Shown piece by piece: positions 1 through 9,339 of a stretch of 64,000 nucleotides of DNA. The stretch's first letter is position 1; every line of letters begins with the position of its first letter. A program made the position numbers and the translations under genes. Below the pieces are notes generated by a model. The model made no database searches. It was given only the letters and a program-made list of their open reading frames with translations, and had not been told where the DNA came from. Location of the stretch: assembly GCA_022841905.1 (NCBI GenBank), contig JALHQO010000009.1, forward strand, positions 62,001 through 126,000. The letters run 5' to 3'. This stretch comes from Hyphomonadaceae bacterium (GTDB lineage: Bacteria; Pseudomonadota; Alphaproteobacteria; Caulobacterales; Aquidulcibacteraceae).

Positions 1-1579
1 AATAGAATATGCGCAATGTCGCGCCGGAAAGTCCGGGCAACGCGGCGAGCCAGAAAAGTTGGTCTGTGGTGTAATTGAAGCCGATGAGCGGGAGCTTGGC
101 CACGACGACCGACCAAACCATCCAGACGGCAAACGAAAGGAACAAGGACGGGACCGACAGCCATAGATTACGTGAAGCGATCTTCTTTCCGGTCTCATTC
201 CAAAACATCGGCTCTTCCGGGCGCCAATCTGCGATGGGGCCAGCCCCACGCGCGCCATGCTGGCCGGGCTTGTGAATTGGCTCCATCTCCGGAAATTGCG
301 GCAGCGTCTCTAGGATGGCCTCCGCCGCACGGCTCTCCATGCGCTGGATCGCGAAATGCATCCAAAGCAACGCTGCCCCGGCGACAACAAACAACAGCAT
401 GAAACAGCTGGTCCAGATGCCGGTGAGGTCATTGAGCACGCCGAACGCGATCGGCAACACGAATCCGCCGAGACCGCCAATCATGCCCACCAGGCCGCCA
501 ACGGCGCCGACGTCCTTCGGATAGTAGACTGGAATGTGCTTATAGACCGCGGCCTTGCCTAAACTCATGAAGAAGCCGAGCACGAATAGGATCACCGTGA
601 AGGCGACAAGCCCGGTCTCAAGTCGAAAAGCGATTGGTCCGTGAATCCCATCCACGACGTAGGATGTCGGCGGATACGACAGGATGAACGCGGCGGCGAC
701 GCTTATAAGGAATGTCCAGTACATCACCTGGCGCGCGCCGACGCGATCGGAGAGATATCCACCATAGACACGGAAGAGCGACGCGGGAACCGAGAACGCA
801 GCGGCCACCATACCGGCCGTCTTTAGGTCGAGGCCGTAGACGCCGACTAAGTAGCGCGGCAACCACAATGCCAGCGCGACAAACGCGCCGAACACGAAGA
901 AGTAATAGAGCGCGAACCGCCACACCTGGATGTTCTTCAGCGGCGCGAACTGCTCGAGCATCGGTCGCGGCTTCAGCCCCTTGGCGCGCCGCTCCACGAG
1001 TTCTGAATCGTCCTTCGTGAACAGAAAGAACAACACCGCGATCGCGACGAGCCCGACGGCCCAGATCTGCGCCACCGCCTGCCAACCCATGGCGATCAGG
1101 ACAAAGGGCGCCACGAACTTAGTGACGGCGGCGCCCACATTGCCCGCACCGAAAATTCCAAGAGCCGTCCCCTGCTTTTCTGCGCCAAAAAACTTCGACA
1201 CGTAGGTCACGCCGACTGCAAACGTGCCGCCGGCGATGCCCACACCAAGCGCCGCGACAAGAAACTGCGGATAGGTCTCCGCGTATGACAGCAGAAAGGT
1301 CGCGCTGGCGGCGGCCAGCATCACAAGGGGATAAATGACGCGGCCGCCAAACTGGTCAGTCCACACGCCCAGCACGAGGCGGATCAGCGAGCCGGTTAAT
1401 ATCGGGGTGCCAATCAGCAAGCCGAATTGAGTATCCGACAAGCCCAAGTCTTGTTGGATCTGCACTCCGATGATCGAAAAGATTGTCCAAACGGCAAAGC
1501 TCGCAGTGAAGGCGATTGTGCTCAGCCAAAGCGCCGCATCAGCGCCGCGTCGCTTCGTTGCTCCCGTCTGTAGAGACAT
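1..1579 (-). CDS. narK: NarK-family nitrate/nitrite MFS transporter, apparent NarK1-NarK2 fusion, truncated by window start
   Basis: Reverse-strand reading from ATG at 1577-1579 gives MSLQTGATKRRGADAALWLSTIAFTASFAVWTIFSIIGVQIQQDLGLSDTQFG...; a second NarK-like N-terminus (EPMFWNETGKKIASRNLWLSVPSLFLSFAVWMVWSVV) begins near the window edge. Not in the ORF track because it runs off the window. Confidence 0.88.
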   Translation of the reverse strand, partial: MSLQTGATKRRGADAALWLSTIAFTASFAVWTIFSIIGVQIQQDLGLSDTQFGLLIGTPILTGSLIRLVLGVWTDQFGGRVIYPLVMLAAASATFLLSYAETYPQFLVAALGVGIAGGTFAVGVTYVSKFFGAEKQGTALGIFGAGNVGAAVTKFVAPFVLIAMGWQAVAQIWAVGLVAIAVLFFLFTKDDSELVERRAKGLKPRPMLEQFAPLKNIQVWRFALYYFFVFGAFVALALWLPRYLVGVYGLDLKTAGMVAAAFSVPASLFRVYGGYLSDRVGARQVMYWTFLISVAAAFILSYPPTSYVVDGIHGPIAFRLETGLVAFTVILFVLGFFMSLGKAAVYKHIPVYYPKDVGAVGGLVGMIGGLGGFVLPIAFGVLNDLTGIWTSCFMLLFVVAGAALLWMHFAIQRMESRAAEAILETLPQFPEMEPIHKPGQHGARGAGPIADWRPEEPMFWNETGKKIASRNLWLSVPSLFLSFAVWMVWSVVVAKLPLIGFNYTTDQLFWLAALPGLSGATLRIFY

Positions 1580-1653
1580 ATCGACCCCCGAACACTCGCA
1601 AGACTGAGACGGCCTCGCAGACTTCTAAGAGCGTCAAGTCGGCGTTGGAGCGT

Positions 1654-1667
1654 TTGATGAAGATCAA
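1654..1667. promoter_or_regulatory. FNR/DNR-type box TTGAT-GAAG-ATCAA upstream of narK
   Basis: Perfect dyad TTGATgaagATCAA in the narK/crp divergent intergenic region, ~75 bp upstream of narK start. Confidence 0.8.
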
Positions 1668-1796
1668 GCGAGCAGCGCGATCACCAGAAAAATTGCGCGT
1701 TCGGCGTGCGCACGCCGCCAGGATTGATCTTTGTCCGCCTCATGATTTGCGGAATATCAAGCAGTGGGCGTTTTCTGCGACTGCCTCCGCCTTCAA

Positions 1797-1810
1797 TTGA
1801 CTTGTATCAA
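1797..1810. promoter_or_regulatory. FNR/DNR-type box TTGAC-TTGT-ATCAA upstream of Crp/Fnr regulator
   Basis: Sequence TTGACttgtATCAA, ~70 bp upstream of the likely ATG at 1880. Confidence 0.72.
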
Positions 1811-1879
1811 TTCACTGCGGCCGTGACGGCGCCACAAGACTCCCGCTGCCACCGGGAGAGCGCCGTGCGTGCGTGTGAC

Positions 1880-2674
1880 ATGGATCGGGTCAAGGGCCTG
1901 CCGCTTTTTGCGGAGATAGCGGCTGACACCTTTCGCGTCGCCACGGCTGGCGCTCATCTGCAGCGCTTCCCTGCTGGGACAATGCTATTGCTTGAGGGTG
2001 ATCCTGTAGACTTTCTCTACGTCCTGCTCGACGGCCAAGTCGAACTGCACGGGACGTGGAACGATCACGAGACTGTGCTGGCGATTTTACGCCCCGTCTC
2101 AACCTTTATTCTCGCCGCCGTCGTCCTGGACGCCGACGCCCTTATGTCGGCGCGCACACTAGAGCGTTGTGAGATTCTGATGATCCCCGGCGATGCAATT
2201 CGCACTGCCATGCGGCTCGATCCGAGATTTGCGATGGCAGTTTCCCGCGACTTGGCGGGCTGCTATCGGGGTCTCGTTCGCACGGTCAAGAATCACAAGC
2301 TCCGCAATAGCGTTGAACGTTTAGCCAACTATCTTCTCACTCTGCGTGCAGCAGACAATTCAGGCAACGTCGTGCGCCTTCATCATGAGAAGCGCGTTCT
2401 CGCCTCGTTGCTGGGTATGACGCCTGAGAATCTCTCTCGTGCATTCTCAGCGTTGCAGGCCGTTGGCGTGAACGTCCAAGGAGCCGTCGTTACTCTATCG
2501 AATGTCGTAGCGCTGGAAGCGTTAGCGAAACCAGATCCTCTCATCGATAACCACGCGCCGCGCGGTGGCGACATTGTTGCCGAGGCTGATGCGGAAGTCT
2601 GGTCGTCCGAATGGAACCGCGCCGGCGGTGTGACCGGCCCTCGCACCGCCAGCGCGGGCAAGCGCAATGATTGA
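1880..2674 (+). CDS. Crp/Fnr family transcriptional regulator (no FNR-type cysteine cluster; DNR/NNR-like)
   Basis: cNMP-binding-like N-terminus (LFAEIAADTFRVATAGAHLQRFPAGTMLLLEGDPVDFLYVLLDGQVEL) and Crp HTH (KRVLASLLGMTPENLSRAFSAL). ORF opens at 1706 but the FNR box upstream favours start at 1880. Confidence 0.88.
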   Translation: MDRVKGLPLFAEIAADTFRVATAGAHLQRFPAGTMLLLEGDPVDFLYVLLDGQVELHGTWNDHETVLAILRPVSTFILAAVVLDADALMSARTLERCEILMIPGDAIRTAMRLDPRFAMAVSRDLAGCYRGLVRTVKNHKLRNSVERLANYLLTLRAADNSGNVVRLHHEKRVLASLLGMTPENLSRAFSALQAVGVNVQGAVVTLSNVVALEALAKPDPLIDNHAPRGGDIVAEADAEVWSSEWNRAGGVTGPRTASAGKRND

Positions 2675-3275
2675 ATCGCCTCCGACGACCGCGCGCGTGG
2701 GCGGAATGCTGCTGGCGGGCGGCCAATCTCGACGCTTCGGCGCCGAGAAGGCGGTGGCGCGTTTTCGCGAACGATTAATGATGGATGCGGTTTCTGAGCG
2801 ATTTGCGCCATTTGCGCATTTTGCAATTAGCGCGCGGCCAGGTTCCGCTGCCGCGGCGCGAGCTGCGCGCTTGCGCGCCACACTCCTGAATGATGATCCA
2901 AGCCTGCCACCGGGGCCGCTTGCGGGCGTGCTGGAAGGGCTGAAGTGGGCGCAAGGCTGCAACCTAGATTTCCTCGTAACCGCCCCGTGCGACGCGCCCC
3001 TGCTGCCAACAGATTTGTTCGCGCGCCTACTGGACGCGATCGGCGCCGCGCCCGCGGCGTTCGCCGTCACTTCCGAAGGCGAGCATCCGCTCTGCGCGGT
3101 CTGGCAGGTTTCGCTTCAGACCCCACTCGAAAGTGCACTGAGAAGCGGCGTCCATCCATCGGTCCGATCTTTTCTGGCCGAGCAGCAGGCACAGCGCGTT
3201 TGGTTTGACGATGCACGCGCTTTCGCCAACGCTAACACCGCTGACGCCCTTCTCGCATTAGAGCGGTCAGCATGA
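2667..3275 (+). CDS. mobA: Molybdenum cofactor guanylyltransferase MobA
   Basis: N-terminal [18 protein letters not shown] nucleotidyltransferase motif; Moco operon context. Confidence 0.9.
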   Translation: MIESPPTTARVGGMLLAGGQSRRFGAEKAVARFRERLMMDAVSERFAPFAHFAISARPGSAAAARAARLRATLLNDDPSLPPGPLAGVLEGLKWAQGCNLDFLVTAPCDAPLLPTDLFARLLDAIGAAPAAFAVTSEGEHPLCAVWQVSLQTPLESALRSGVHPSVRSFLAEQQAQRVWFDDARAFANANTADALLALERSA

Positions 3276-4264
3276 CCCCCCTCGTGGATCCCTTCGGTCG
3301 TGCAATCACGTATCTGCGTGTCTCGGTTACCGATCGTTGTGACTTACGCTGCATCTATTGCATGAGCGAGCGCATGCGCTTCTTGCCGCGCACAGAGCTA
3401 TTGACCCTCGAAGAGCTGGATCGATTGTGCACGGCATTCATCGACCGCGGCGTACGGCGGCTACGGTTCACCGGCGGCGAGCCGCTGGTGCGCAAGGGCT
3501 TCCTTGATCTACTGCGCAGTGTACGCCGCCATCTTGGCGAGGGTCTCGATGAAATAACGCTAACGACCAATGGCGTGCAGCTTGAGGAGTTTGCACAAGG
3601 GCTCTTCGAAGCCGGTGTCCGGCGCGTCAACGTGTCGGTGGATTCACTCGACCGCGACACCTTCGCCCGCATTGCGAGACGCGATTGCTTGCCTAAGGTT
3701 CTAGCCGGCATTGATGCCGCTGTCGCGGCCGGACTTACAGTCAAGATCAACACGGTGGCGCTAAAGCACGACAACGCCCACGAGATTCCTGATCTTATCA
3801 AATGGGCGCACGGCCGCGGCCACGACATTACTCTGATCGAAACCATGCCGCTCGGCGAGGTAGACGAGGATCGCACCAACCAGTTCCTTTCGCTCACCCG
3901 AATCCGCGAGGACATGCAAAGCTATTGGCGTCTTTCCGATTTGCCGGATCGCACGGGTGGCCCAGCTCGGTATGTGCGCGTCGAGGAAACCGGCGGACGC
4001 CTAGGCTTCATAACGCCGCTCACGCACAATTTCTGTGAAGGCTGTTCGCGCGTTCGGCTCACCTGCACTGGCCGACTCTATTTATGCCTAGGTCACGAGA
4101 CGTCGGTCGATCTGCGAACACCGCTGCGCGCGGGCGCAGACGCCCAGACACTCCACGACGCAATCGATAATGGCATCGCGTTGAGGCCCAAAGGGCATGA
4201 TTTCCAAATTGAACGGCTCTCAACGCCCGCGACGCCGCGGCATATGTCGGTGACCGGCGGATGA
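3272..4264 (+). CDS. moaA: GTP 3',8-cyclase MoaA
   Basis: Radical [14 protein letters not shown] motif, [13 protein letters not shown]-terminal [21 protein letters not shown]. Confidence 0.96.
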   Translation: MTPLVDPFGRAITYLRVSVTDRCDLRCIYCMSERMRFLPRTELLTLEELDRLCTAFIDRGVRRLRFTGGEPLVRKGFLDLLRSVRRHLGEGLDEITLTTNGVQLEEFAQGLFEAGVRRVNVSVDSLDRDTFARIARRDCLPKVLAGIDAAVAAGLTVKINTVALKHDNAHEIPDLIKWAHGRGHDITLIETMPLGEVDEDRTNQFLSLTRIREDMQSYWRLSDLPDRTGGPARYVRVEETGGRLGFITPLTHNFCEGCSRVRLTCTGRLYLCLGHETSVDLRTPLRAGADAQTLHDAIDNGIALRPKGHDFQIERLSTPATPRHMSVTGG

Positions 4265-4515
4265 CCCGAATCCTCTTCTTCGGACGCACGCGTGATGCGG
4301 CAGGCTGCGGCGAGATGGATTGCGAAATACCGGCGGCGATCGAAAGCGTGGCGGACCTCCGGGCGTGGATCGCTTCACGTGATCCTGAACTCGGCGCCGT
4401 CATTGCGGCGAGAGATATTCGCGTTGCGGCTGACCAGTGCATTTGCGCGAATGAAGGCGCCTCCATTCGCGGCGCTTCGGAAATCGCCTTCATGCCACCG
4501 CTGAGCGGGGGTTGA
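4261..4515 (+). CDS. moaD: Molybdopterin synthase sulfur carrier subunit MoaD
   Basis: Short ubiquitin-like protein ending PPLSGG; between moaA and moaE. Confidence 0.93.
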   Translation: MTRILFFGRTRDAAGCGEMDCEIPAAIESVADLRAWIASRDPELGAVIAARDIRVAADQCICANEGASIRGASEIAFMPPLSGG

Positions 4516-4516
4516 G

Positions 4517-5251
4517 ATGAGCGAGACGATCCTCCTCCTTGCACTCGCGATTGCCGCTGCGGCGGCGCTTTACTCCTCCGTTGGGCACGGCGGCGCCTCA
4601 GGCTATATCGCGCTGATGGCGCTTGCCGGCCTCGCGCCTGAGGAAGTGCGCCCGGCAGCACTGGTGCTCAACATCGTGGTCGCCAGTCTTGGCGCCTATC
4701 GCTTCCTGCGCGCCGGTCGCTTCGACTGGACCGTGTTTTGGCCGTTCGCTGTGACCGCAATCCCTGCCGCGTTTCTCGCGGGACGCATCGACGTGCCGGA
4801 AGCGCTGTACCGGCCGCTCCTTGCCGTAGCACTTGCAGCCGCAGCACTTCGCTATCTTGTCTGGCCGCAGATCGACGCGATCAAGCCGCACGCAGCACCT
4901 TCCAAATTGATCGCGCTGCCGGTTGGCATCGCGCTCGGAGGTTTGGCGGGTCTGACTGGCATAGGCGGCGGCGTCTATCTCTCGCCGCTCCTTGTCTTCG
5001 CCGGCTGGAGCGATCCTCAGCGCGCCACGGGCATCGCCGCTTGCTTCATCGTCGTCAACTCGGTGGCTGGTCTTGCGGGACGCGCCTCTTCGCTGACGCT
5101 TTTGCCGAGCTACCTTCCCTGGCTTGTGCTGGCCGCCAGCATCGGCGCCGTGATCGGAACGACGTGGAGCCTTAGGGGCCTCGACAAGACCGGTGTCCTG
5201 CGCGTGCTCGGTGTTGTGCTCGGTCTGGCGGCTGCGGCGCTAGCCACATGA
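4517..5251 (+). CDS. TSUP (TauE/SafE) family membrane permease
   Basis: Hydrophobic 244 aa protein with VGHGGASGYIALMAL and GLAGLTGIGGGVYLSPLL repeats. Confidence 0.88.
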   Translation: MSETILLLALAIAAAAALYSSVGHGGASGYIALMALAGLAPEEVRPAALVLNIVVASLGAYRFLRAGRFDWTVFWPFAVTAIPAAFLAGRIDVPEALYRPLLAVALAAAALRYLVWPQIDAIKPHAAPSKLIALPVGIALGGLAGLTGIGGGVYLSPLLVFAGWSDPQRATGIAACFIVVNSVAGLAGRASSLTLLPSYLPWLVLAASIGAVIGTTWSLRGLDKTGVLRVLGVVLGLAAAALAT

Positions 5252-5706
5252 TTAGAACGCTAATCACCCCCGACCCGTTTTCTCCGGAAGCAGCGATGCA
5301 AGCGCTCTCGAGCGAGCGCGATGGTGAAGCTGGTGCGCTGGCGAGCTTCGTTGGTTATTGCCGGACAGCATCACCCAACGGCGTCGTGAACCAACTCGAA
5401 CTGGATCACTACCCCGGCTTCACCGAGAGGGAAGTCTCCCGTCTCGCTCATAGCGTCGCTGCGCGCCATCACCTGCTCGACCTGATCGTCATACATCGGA
5501 TCGGCGTCATCCTAGCCAATGATCCGATCGTACTCGTCGCTGCCCTAAGCAGCCACCGCGCCGAAGCCTTCGCCGCAGTCACCGAGATGATGGATTACCT
5601 CAAGACCGATGCGCCCTTTTGGAAGCGTGAAACGGGTCCGCATGGCGCTCGCTGGATTGAACCCACTGCGGCGGATTATGCGCGCCGCGCGGAGCACAGC
5701 AAATGA
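5248..5706 (+). CDS. moaE: Molybdopterin synthase catalytic subunit MoaE
   Basis: GALASFVGYCRT..., VIHRIGVILANDPIVLVAALSSHRAEAF, DAPFWKRE motif. Confidence 0.94.
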   Translation: MIRTLITPDPFSPEAAMQALSSERDGEAGALASFVGYCRTASPNGVVNQLELDHYPGFTEREVSRLAHSVAARHHLLDLIVIHRIGVILANDPIVLVAALSSHRAEAFAAVTEMMDYLKTDAPFWKRETGPHGARWIEPTAADYARRAEHSK

Positions 5707-6251
5707 CAGACACTTCCCAAATCTGCCGCATCGACGAGACGCTGCCATTTAAGCCAGTGCGCATCACCATCCTTACCGTTTCCGATACGCGTGATCAGGA
5801 AACCGACACATCTGGCGCCCTGCTCGCCGAGCGCGCCGCCCGCGACGGCCACATCGTCGCCGCGCGCGCGTTGGTACGGGATGATACCCGCGCCATTCGC
5901 GCGCAAGTGAACGACTGGATCGCCGATCCACAAATCGATGTGATCATCAGCACGGGCGGCACCGGTCTCACAGGTCGCGACGTCACGCCAGAAGCGTTGA
6001 GGCCGCTGTTCGAGAAAGAGATCGAAGGCTTTGCCGTCGTTTGGCATATGCTGAGCTATCAGAGCGTTGGCCTCTCCACACTCCAGTCGCGCGCCTGCGC
6101 CGGCGTCGTGCGCGGCAAGTTCGTCTTCGCGCTGCCGGGCTCGAATGGCGCCTGCAAGGATGGCTGGGAAAAAATCATCCGCTGGCAACTCGATAGCCGC
6201 CACATGCCCTGCAACCTGGTGGAAATCATGCCGCGGCTGACGGAGCGTTGA
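5703..6251 (+). CDS. moaB: Molybdenum cofactor biosynthesis protein MoaB
   Basis: ITILTVSDTRDQETDTSG, DVIISTGGTGLTGRDVTPEAL. Confidence 0.93.
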   Translation: MTDTSQICRIDETLPFKPVRITILTVSDTRDQETDTSGALLAERAARDGHIVAARALVRDDTRAIRAQVNDWIADPQIDVIISTGGTGLTGRDVTPEALRPLFEKEIEGFAVVWHMLSYQSVGLSTLQSRACAGVVRGKFVFALPGSNGACKDGWEKIIRWQLDSRHMPCNLVEIMPRLTER

Positions 6252-6739
6252 GTATGGACAATTGTTTGACGCACCTCGACGAAAACGGGCGCGCGCGGAT
6301 GGTCGATGTCGGCGACAAGAGCATCACGCACCGCGAGGCCGTCGCCAGTGGCCGCATTCGCATGCAGCCCGACACATTCCGGCGCGCCCAGAGCGGCGAT
6401 TTGCCAAAAGGAGACGTGCGAGCAGTCGCTGAGATTGCGGGCGTCATGGCGGGCAAGCGTACTTGGGAGTTGATTCCGCTTTGTCATCCACTCGCCCTGA
6501 GCAGCTTGCAGGTGGACGTGTCACCGGATGAAAGCCTTCCCGGATTTGTTGTCACCGCGCGCGCGCGTGTGACTGGTCAGACAGGCGTCGAAATGGAGGC
6601 GCTCACCGCCGTTTCGGTCGCCTGCCTCACACTCTATGACATGTTGAAGGCGGTCGACCGCAGCATGATTATCGAGGCGATCACATTGGAGGAGAAGCAC
6701 GGCGGCGCGAGCGGCTCTTATACCCGGGTCGAAGCATGA
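6248..6739 (+). CDS. moaC: Cyclic pyranopterin monophosphate synthase MoaC
   Basis: ARMVDVGDKSITHREAVASGRIRM, ELIPLCHPL, TGQTGVEMEALTAVSVACLTLYDMLKAVD. Confidence 0.95.
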   Translation: MSMDNCLTHLDENGRARMVDVGDKSITHREAVASGRIRMQPDTFRRAQSGDLPKGDVRAVAEIAGVMAGKRTWELIPLCHPLALSSLQVDVSPDESLPGFVVTARARVTGQTGVEMEALTAVSVACLTLYDMLKAVDRSMIIEAITLEEKHGGASGSYTRVEA

Positions 6740-7923
6740 TTAGCGTCTCCGAGGCCCGCATGATCGTTCTTGCCAACGCTGCGCCGTGCGAGTTCGAAAC
6801 AGTCGAAATACGGATAGCTCTGGGCCGTACACTTTGCCAGGATGTTCGATCATTCCGTGCCCAGCCGCCTTTCCGCGCTTCGGCCATGGATGGATACGCG
6901 CTGCGCGCCATCGACACGCCCGGCGTACTCCAAATAATCGGCGAAGCCGGAGCCGGCCGTGCGCTTAGTGGGCAGCTCCGTGACGGACAATGCGCGCGGA
7001 TCTTCACTGGCGCGCCGCTCCCGGCGGGCGCAGACTCTGTTTTGATCCAAGAGGACGCCGTTCGCGACGGTGAACTCGTGACAGCGCCTGCCGTCGAGCT
7101 TGGCCGCCACGTGCGCAGCGCCGGCGTGGACTTTGCGGCCGGCGAAGTCCTGCTTCGCGCCGGCACCGTCCTCGATGCGCCCGCCATCGCGCTTGCCGCT
7201 GCTGCCGGTAAGCCATCACTTGTTGTCTCACGAAAGCCCCGCGTCGCCATTGTGAGCGGTGGAAACGAGTTGGTGGCGCCGGGGCTACAGCCGGGCGACG
7301 ATCAAATCTTCGACTCGATGGGTGTCGGAATCGCAGCGCTCGCAGAACAATGGGGGGCGCATGCAACGCGCGTTGGGCCCCTTGCAGACGATGCGCGAGA
7401 AATCGCCGAAGGCATCACCGCTACGATGTCAGGAAACGATCTCACGATTGTCGTGGGCGGCGCTTCAGTTGGCGACCACGATCACGCGCGTCCCGCTGTG
7501 CGCGAACTCGGCGGTGAGCTTTTTTTCGAGAAAGTGGCGTTGCGTCCCGGCAAACCCACCTGGCTTGCACGCGTCGGCAAACACCTCATTCTTGGACTGC
7601 CGGGAAACCCCGCGTCAGCATTCGTGTGCGCCCGTCTCTTCCTGCGCCCTCTGCTTGACCAGATGTGCGGCCGCGATTCCGCCGCGTCGATACGCACTGT
7701 AAAGGCCAGAACTCGCACGCCACTAAGCGCCAACGGCGCGCGCGAGACGTACATGCGCGCTGCACTCGAAACCGATGAAACCGGTCAGACTTGGGCGTTA
7801 GCGCCGGCCCGACAAGATTCCTCGCTGCTGTCTGTTTTCGCTGGTGCTCAAGCGCTAATTCTACGCACGGCGGATGCAGCTGAAGCGCCTGCCGGCGCCA
7901 TCGTGGATGTACTCGCAAGCTGA
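6736..7923 (+). CDS. moeA: Molybdopterin molybdenumtransferase MoeA
   Basis: SAMDGYALRA, GGASVGDHDH, LGLPGNPASAFV motifs. Confidence 0.95.
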   Translation: MISVSEARMIVLANAAPCEFETVEIRIALGRTLCQDVRSFRAQPPFRASAMDGYALRAIDTPGVLQIIGEAGAGRALSGQLRDGQCARIFTGAPLPAGADSVLIQEDAVRDGELVTAPAVELGRHVRSAGVDFAAGEVLLRAGTVLDAPAIALAAAAGKPSLVVSRKPRVAIVSGGNELVAPGLQPGDDQIFDSMGVGIAALAEQWGAHATRVGPLADDAREIAEGITATMSGNDLTIVVGGASVGDHDHARPAVRELGGELFFEKVALRPGKPTWLARVGKHLILGLPGNPASAFVCARLFLRPLLDQMCGRDSAASIRTVKARTRTPLSANGARETYMRAALETDETGQTWALAPARQDSSLLSVFAGAQALILRTADAAEAPAGAIVDVLAS

Positions 7924-7950
7924 AGCTGCGCGCTTGGGCCGCATCCTGAG

Positions 7951-7964
7951 TTGATCAACATCAA
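7951..7964. promoter_or_regulatory. FNR/DNR-type box TTGAT-CAAC-ATCAA upstream of hemN
   Basis: Perfect dyad TTGATcaacATCAA, ~34 bp upstream of the hemN ATG at 7998. Confidence 0.82.
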
Positions 7965-7997
7965 TCGCGCCCGAGGCTCGTAGGCTGACGATGGCCC

Positions 7998-9326
7998 ATG
8001 GATCCGCAACTCCTTCCATACGCGGAACGCCAAGCGCCCAGGTACACATCGTATCCGAGCGCCAACCACTTCGACGCTTCGGTCGATGCGAAAACCTACG
8101 AAGGCTGGCTAAGAGCGCTTGGGCAGAGTGCGACGCTCTCGCTTTACTTACATATCCCCTATTGTCGGCAGATATGCTGGTACTGCGGCTGCAATACGTT
8201 CCTGACGCGCGGTGGCGATATCGCCGACTTCGTCACTACTCTCATGATGGAAGTAGATCTCGTTGCATCAGCGCTTGGCTCGCGGAATGTCGACGAGATT
8301 CATTGGGGCGGCGGAACACCGAACGTCCTATCACCGGCGGAGTTTCGCCGTCTTTTGCATCACATCGATTTCTGGTTCGACCTATCACCCCAGATTCGGC
8401 ACGCAGTTGAACTTGATCCGCGTTACGTCACGGCGGAGCTCGCCACTACCTATACTGATGTAGGCGTCACTCGCGTTTCGCTTGGCGTCCAGGACCTTAA
8501 CCCGCACGTCCAGGAGGCGATCGGCCGTGTTCAGCCTTTCCAGCAGGTGCGCGACGCCGTCCACACATTGCGGGACGCGGGGCTACGCGAACTTAGCTTT
8601 GACCTCATGTACGGCCTCCCACAGCAATCGTGCGCCGACCTCGCGAAAACGATCAGGTTGGCCGCCGATTTAGAGCCAAGTCGCATCGCCCTTTTCGGAT
8701 ATGCACACGTCCCTTGGTTCAAACGCCGGCAGAGATTGATCAACGCTGATGCGCTGCCTGGACAGAGCGAGCGCTACGAACAGGCTGAACTCGCCCGGCG
8801 CATGCTGGCGGATCTCGGATATGAGAGCGTTGGCCTCGATCATTTTGCGCGCTCCGACGACCCACTGGTGATCGCCGCACGCACCAAATCGATGCGGCGC
8901 AACTTCCAGGGTTATGTGGCAAGTGAAAGCGACGCGCTGATCGGTTTCGGCCCCTCGGCAATCTCACATCTGCGCTGCGGATACGCACAAAACATCTCGA
9001 CCATCGGCGCCTGGCGGCAGGCAATTGAGTCAAACACGCTGCCCACAGCGCGCGGGCATGTGCAATCGGCCGAAGATTGGCGCAGAGCGGCGATTATCCA
9101 GACGCTCATGTGCGACCTTGAGATTGATCTGGCGCCATGGGGTGGTTGGGACATGTTTCCAGACGCCTACCCAGCGCTGGCGCAGCTGGCCGCAGACGGC
9201 ATCGTCGAACTGCGTGGCAATTCCCTCAAAATCCCTCCCTCGATGCGCCAATTTTCTCGTCTCGTGGCCATGACGTTCGACGCCTATTCCTCGCCTTCCA
9301 GCGCAGCGCACTCTCGCGCCATTTGA
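7998..9326 (+). CDS. hemN: Oxygen-independent coproporphyrinogen III oxidase
   Basis: RYTSYPSANHF, LYLHIPYCRQICWYCGCNT, HWGGGTPN motifs. Confidence 0.96.
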   Translation: MDPQLLPYAERQAPRYTSYPSANHFDASVDAKTYEGWLRALGQSATLSLYLHIPYCRQICWYCGCNTFLTRGGDIADFVTTLMMEVDLVASALGSRNVDEIHWGGGTPNVLSPAEFRRLLHHIDFWFDLSPQIRHAVELDPRYVTAELATTYTDVGVTRVSLGVQDLNPHVQEAIGRVQPFQQVRDAVHTLRDAGLRELSFDLMYGLPQQSCADLAKTIRLAADLEPSRIALFGYAHVPWFKRRQRLINADALPGQSERYEQAELARRMLADLGYESVGLDHFARSDDPLVIAARTKSMRRNFQGYVASESDALIGFGPSAISHLRCGYAQNISTIGAWRQAIESNTLPTARGHVQSAEDWRRAAIIQTLMCDLEIDLAPWGGWDMFPDAYPALAQLAADGIVELRGNSLKIPPSMRQFSRLVAMTFDAYSSPSSAAHSRAI

Positions 9327-9339
9327 CCACAGAGGACGA

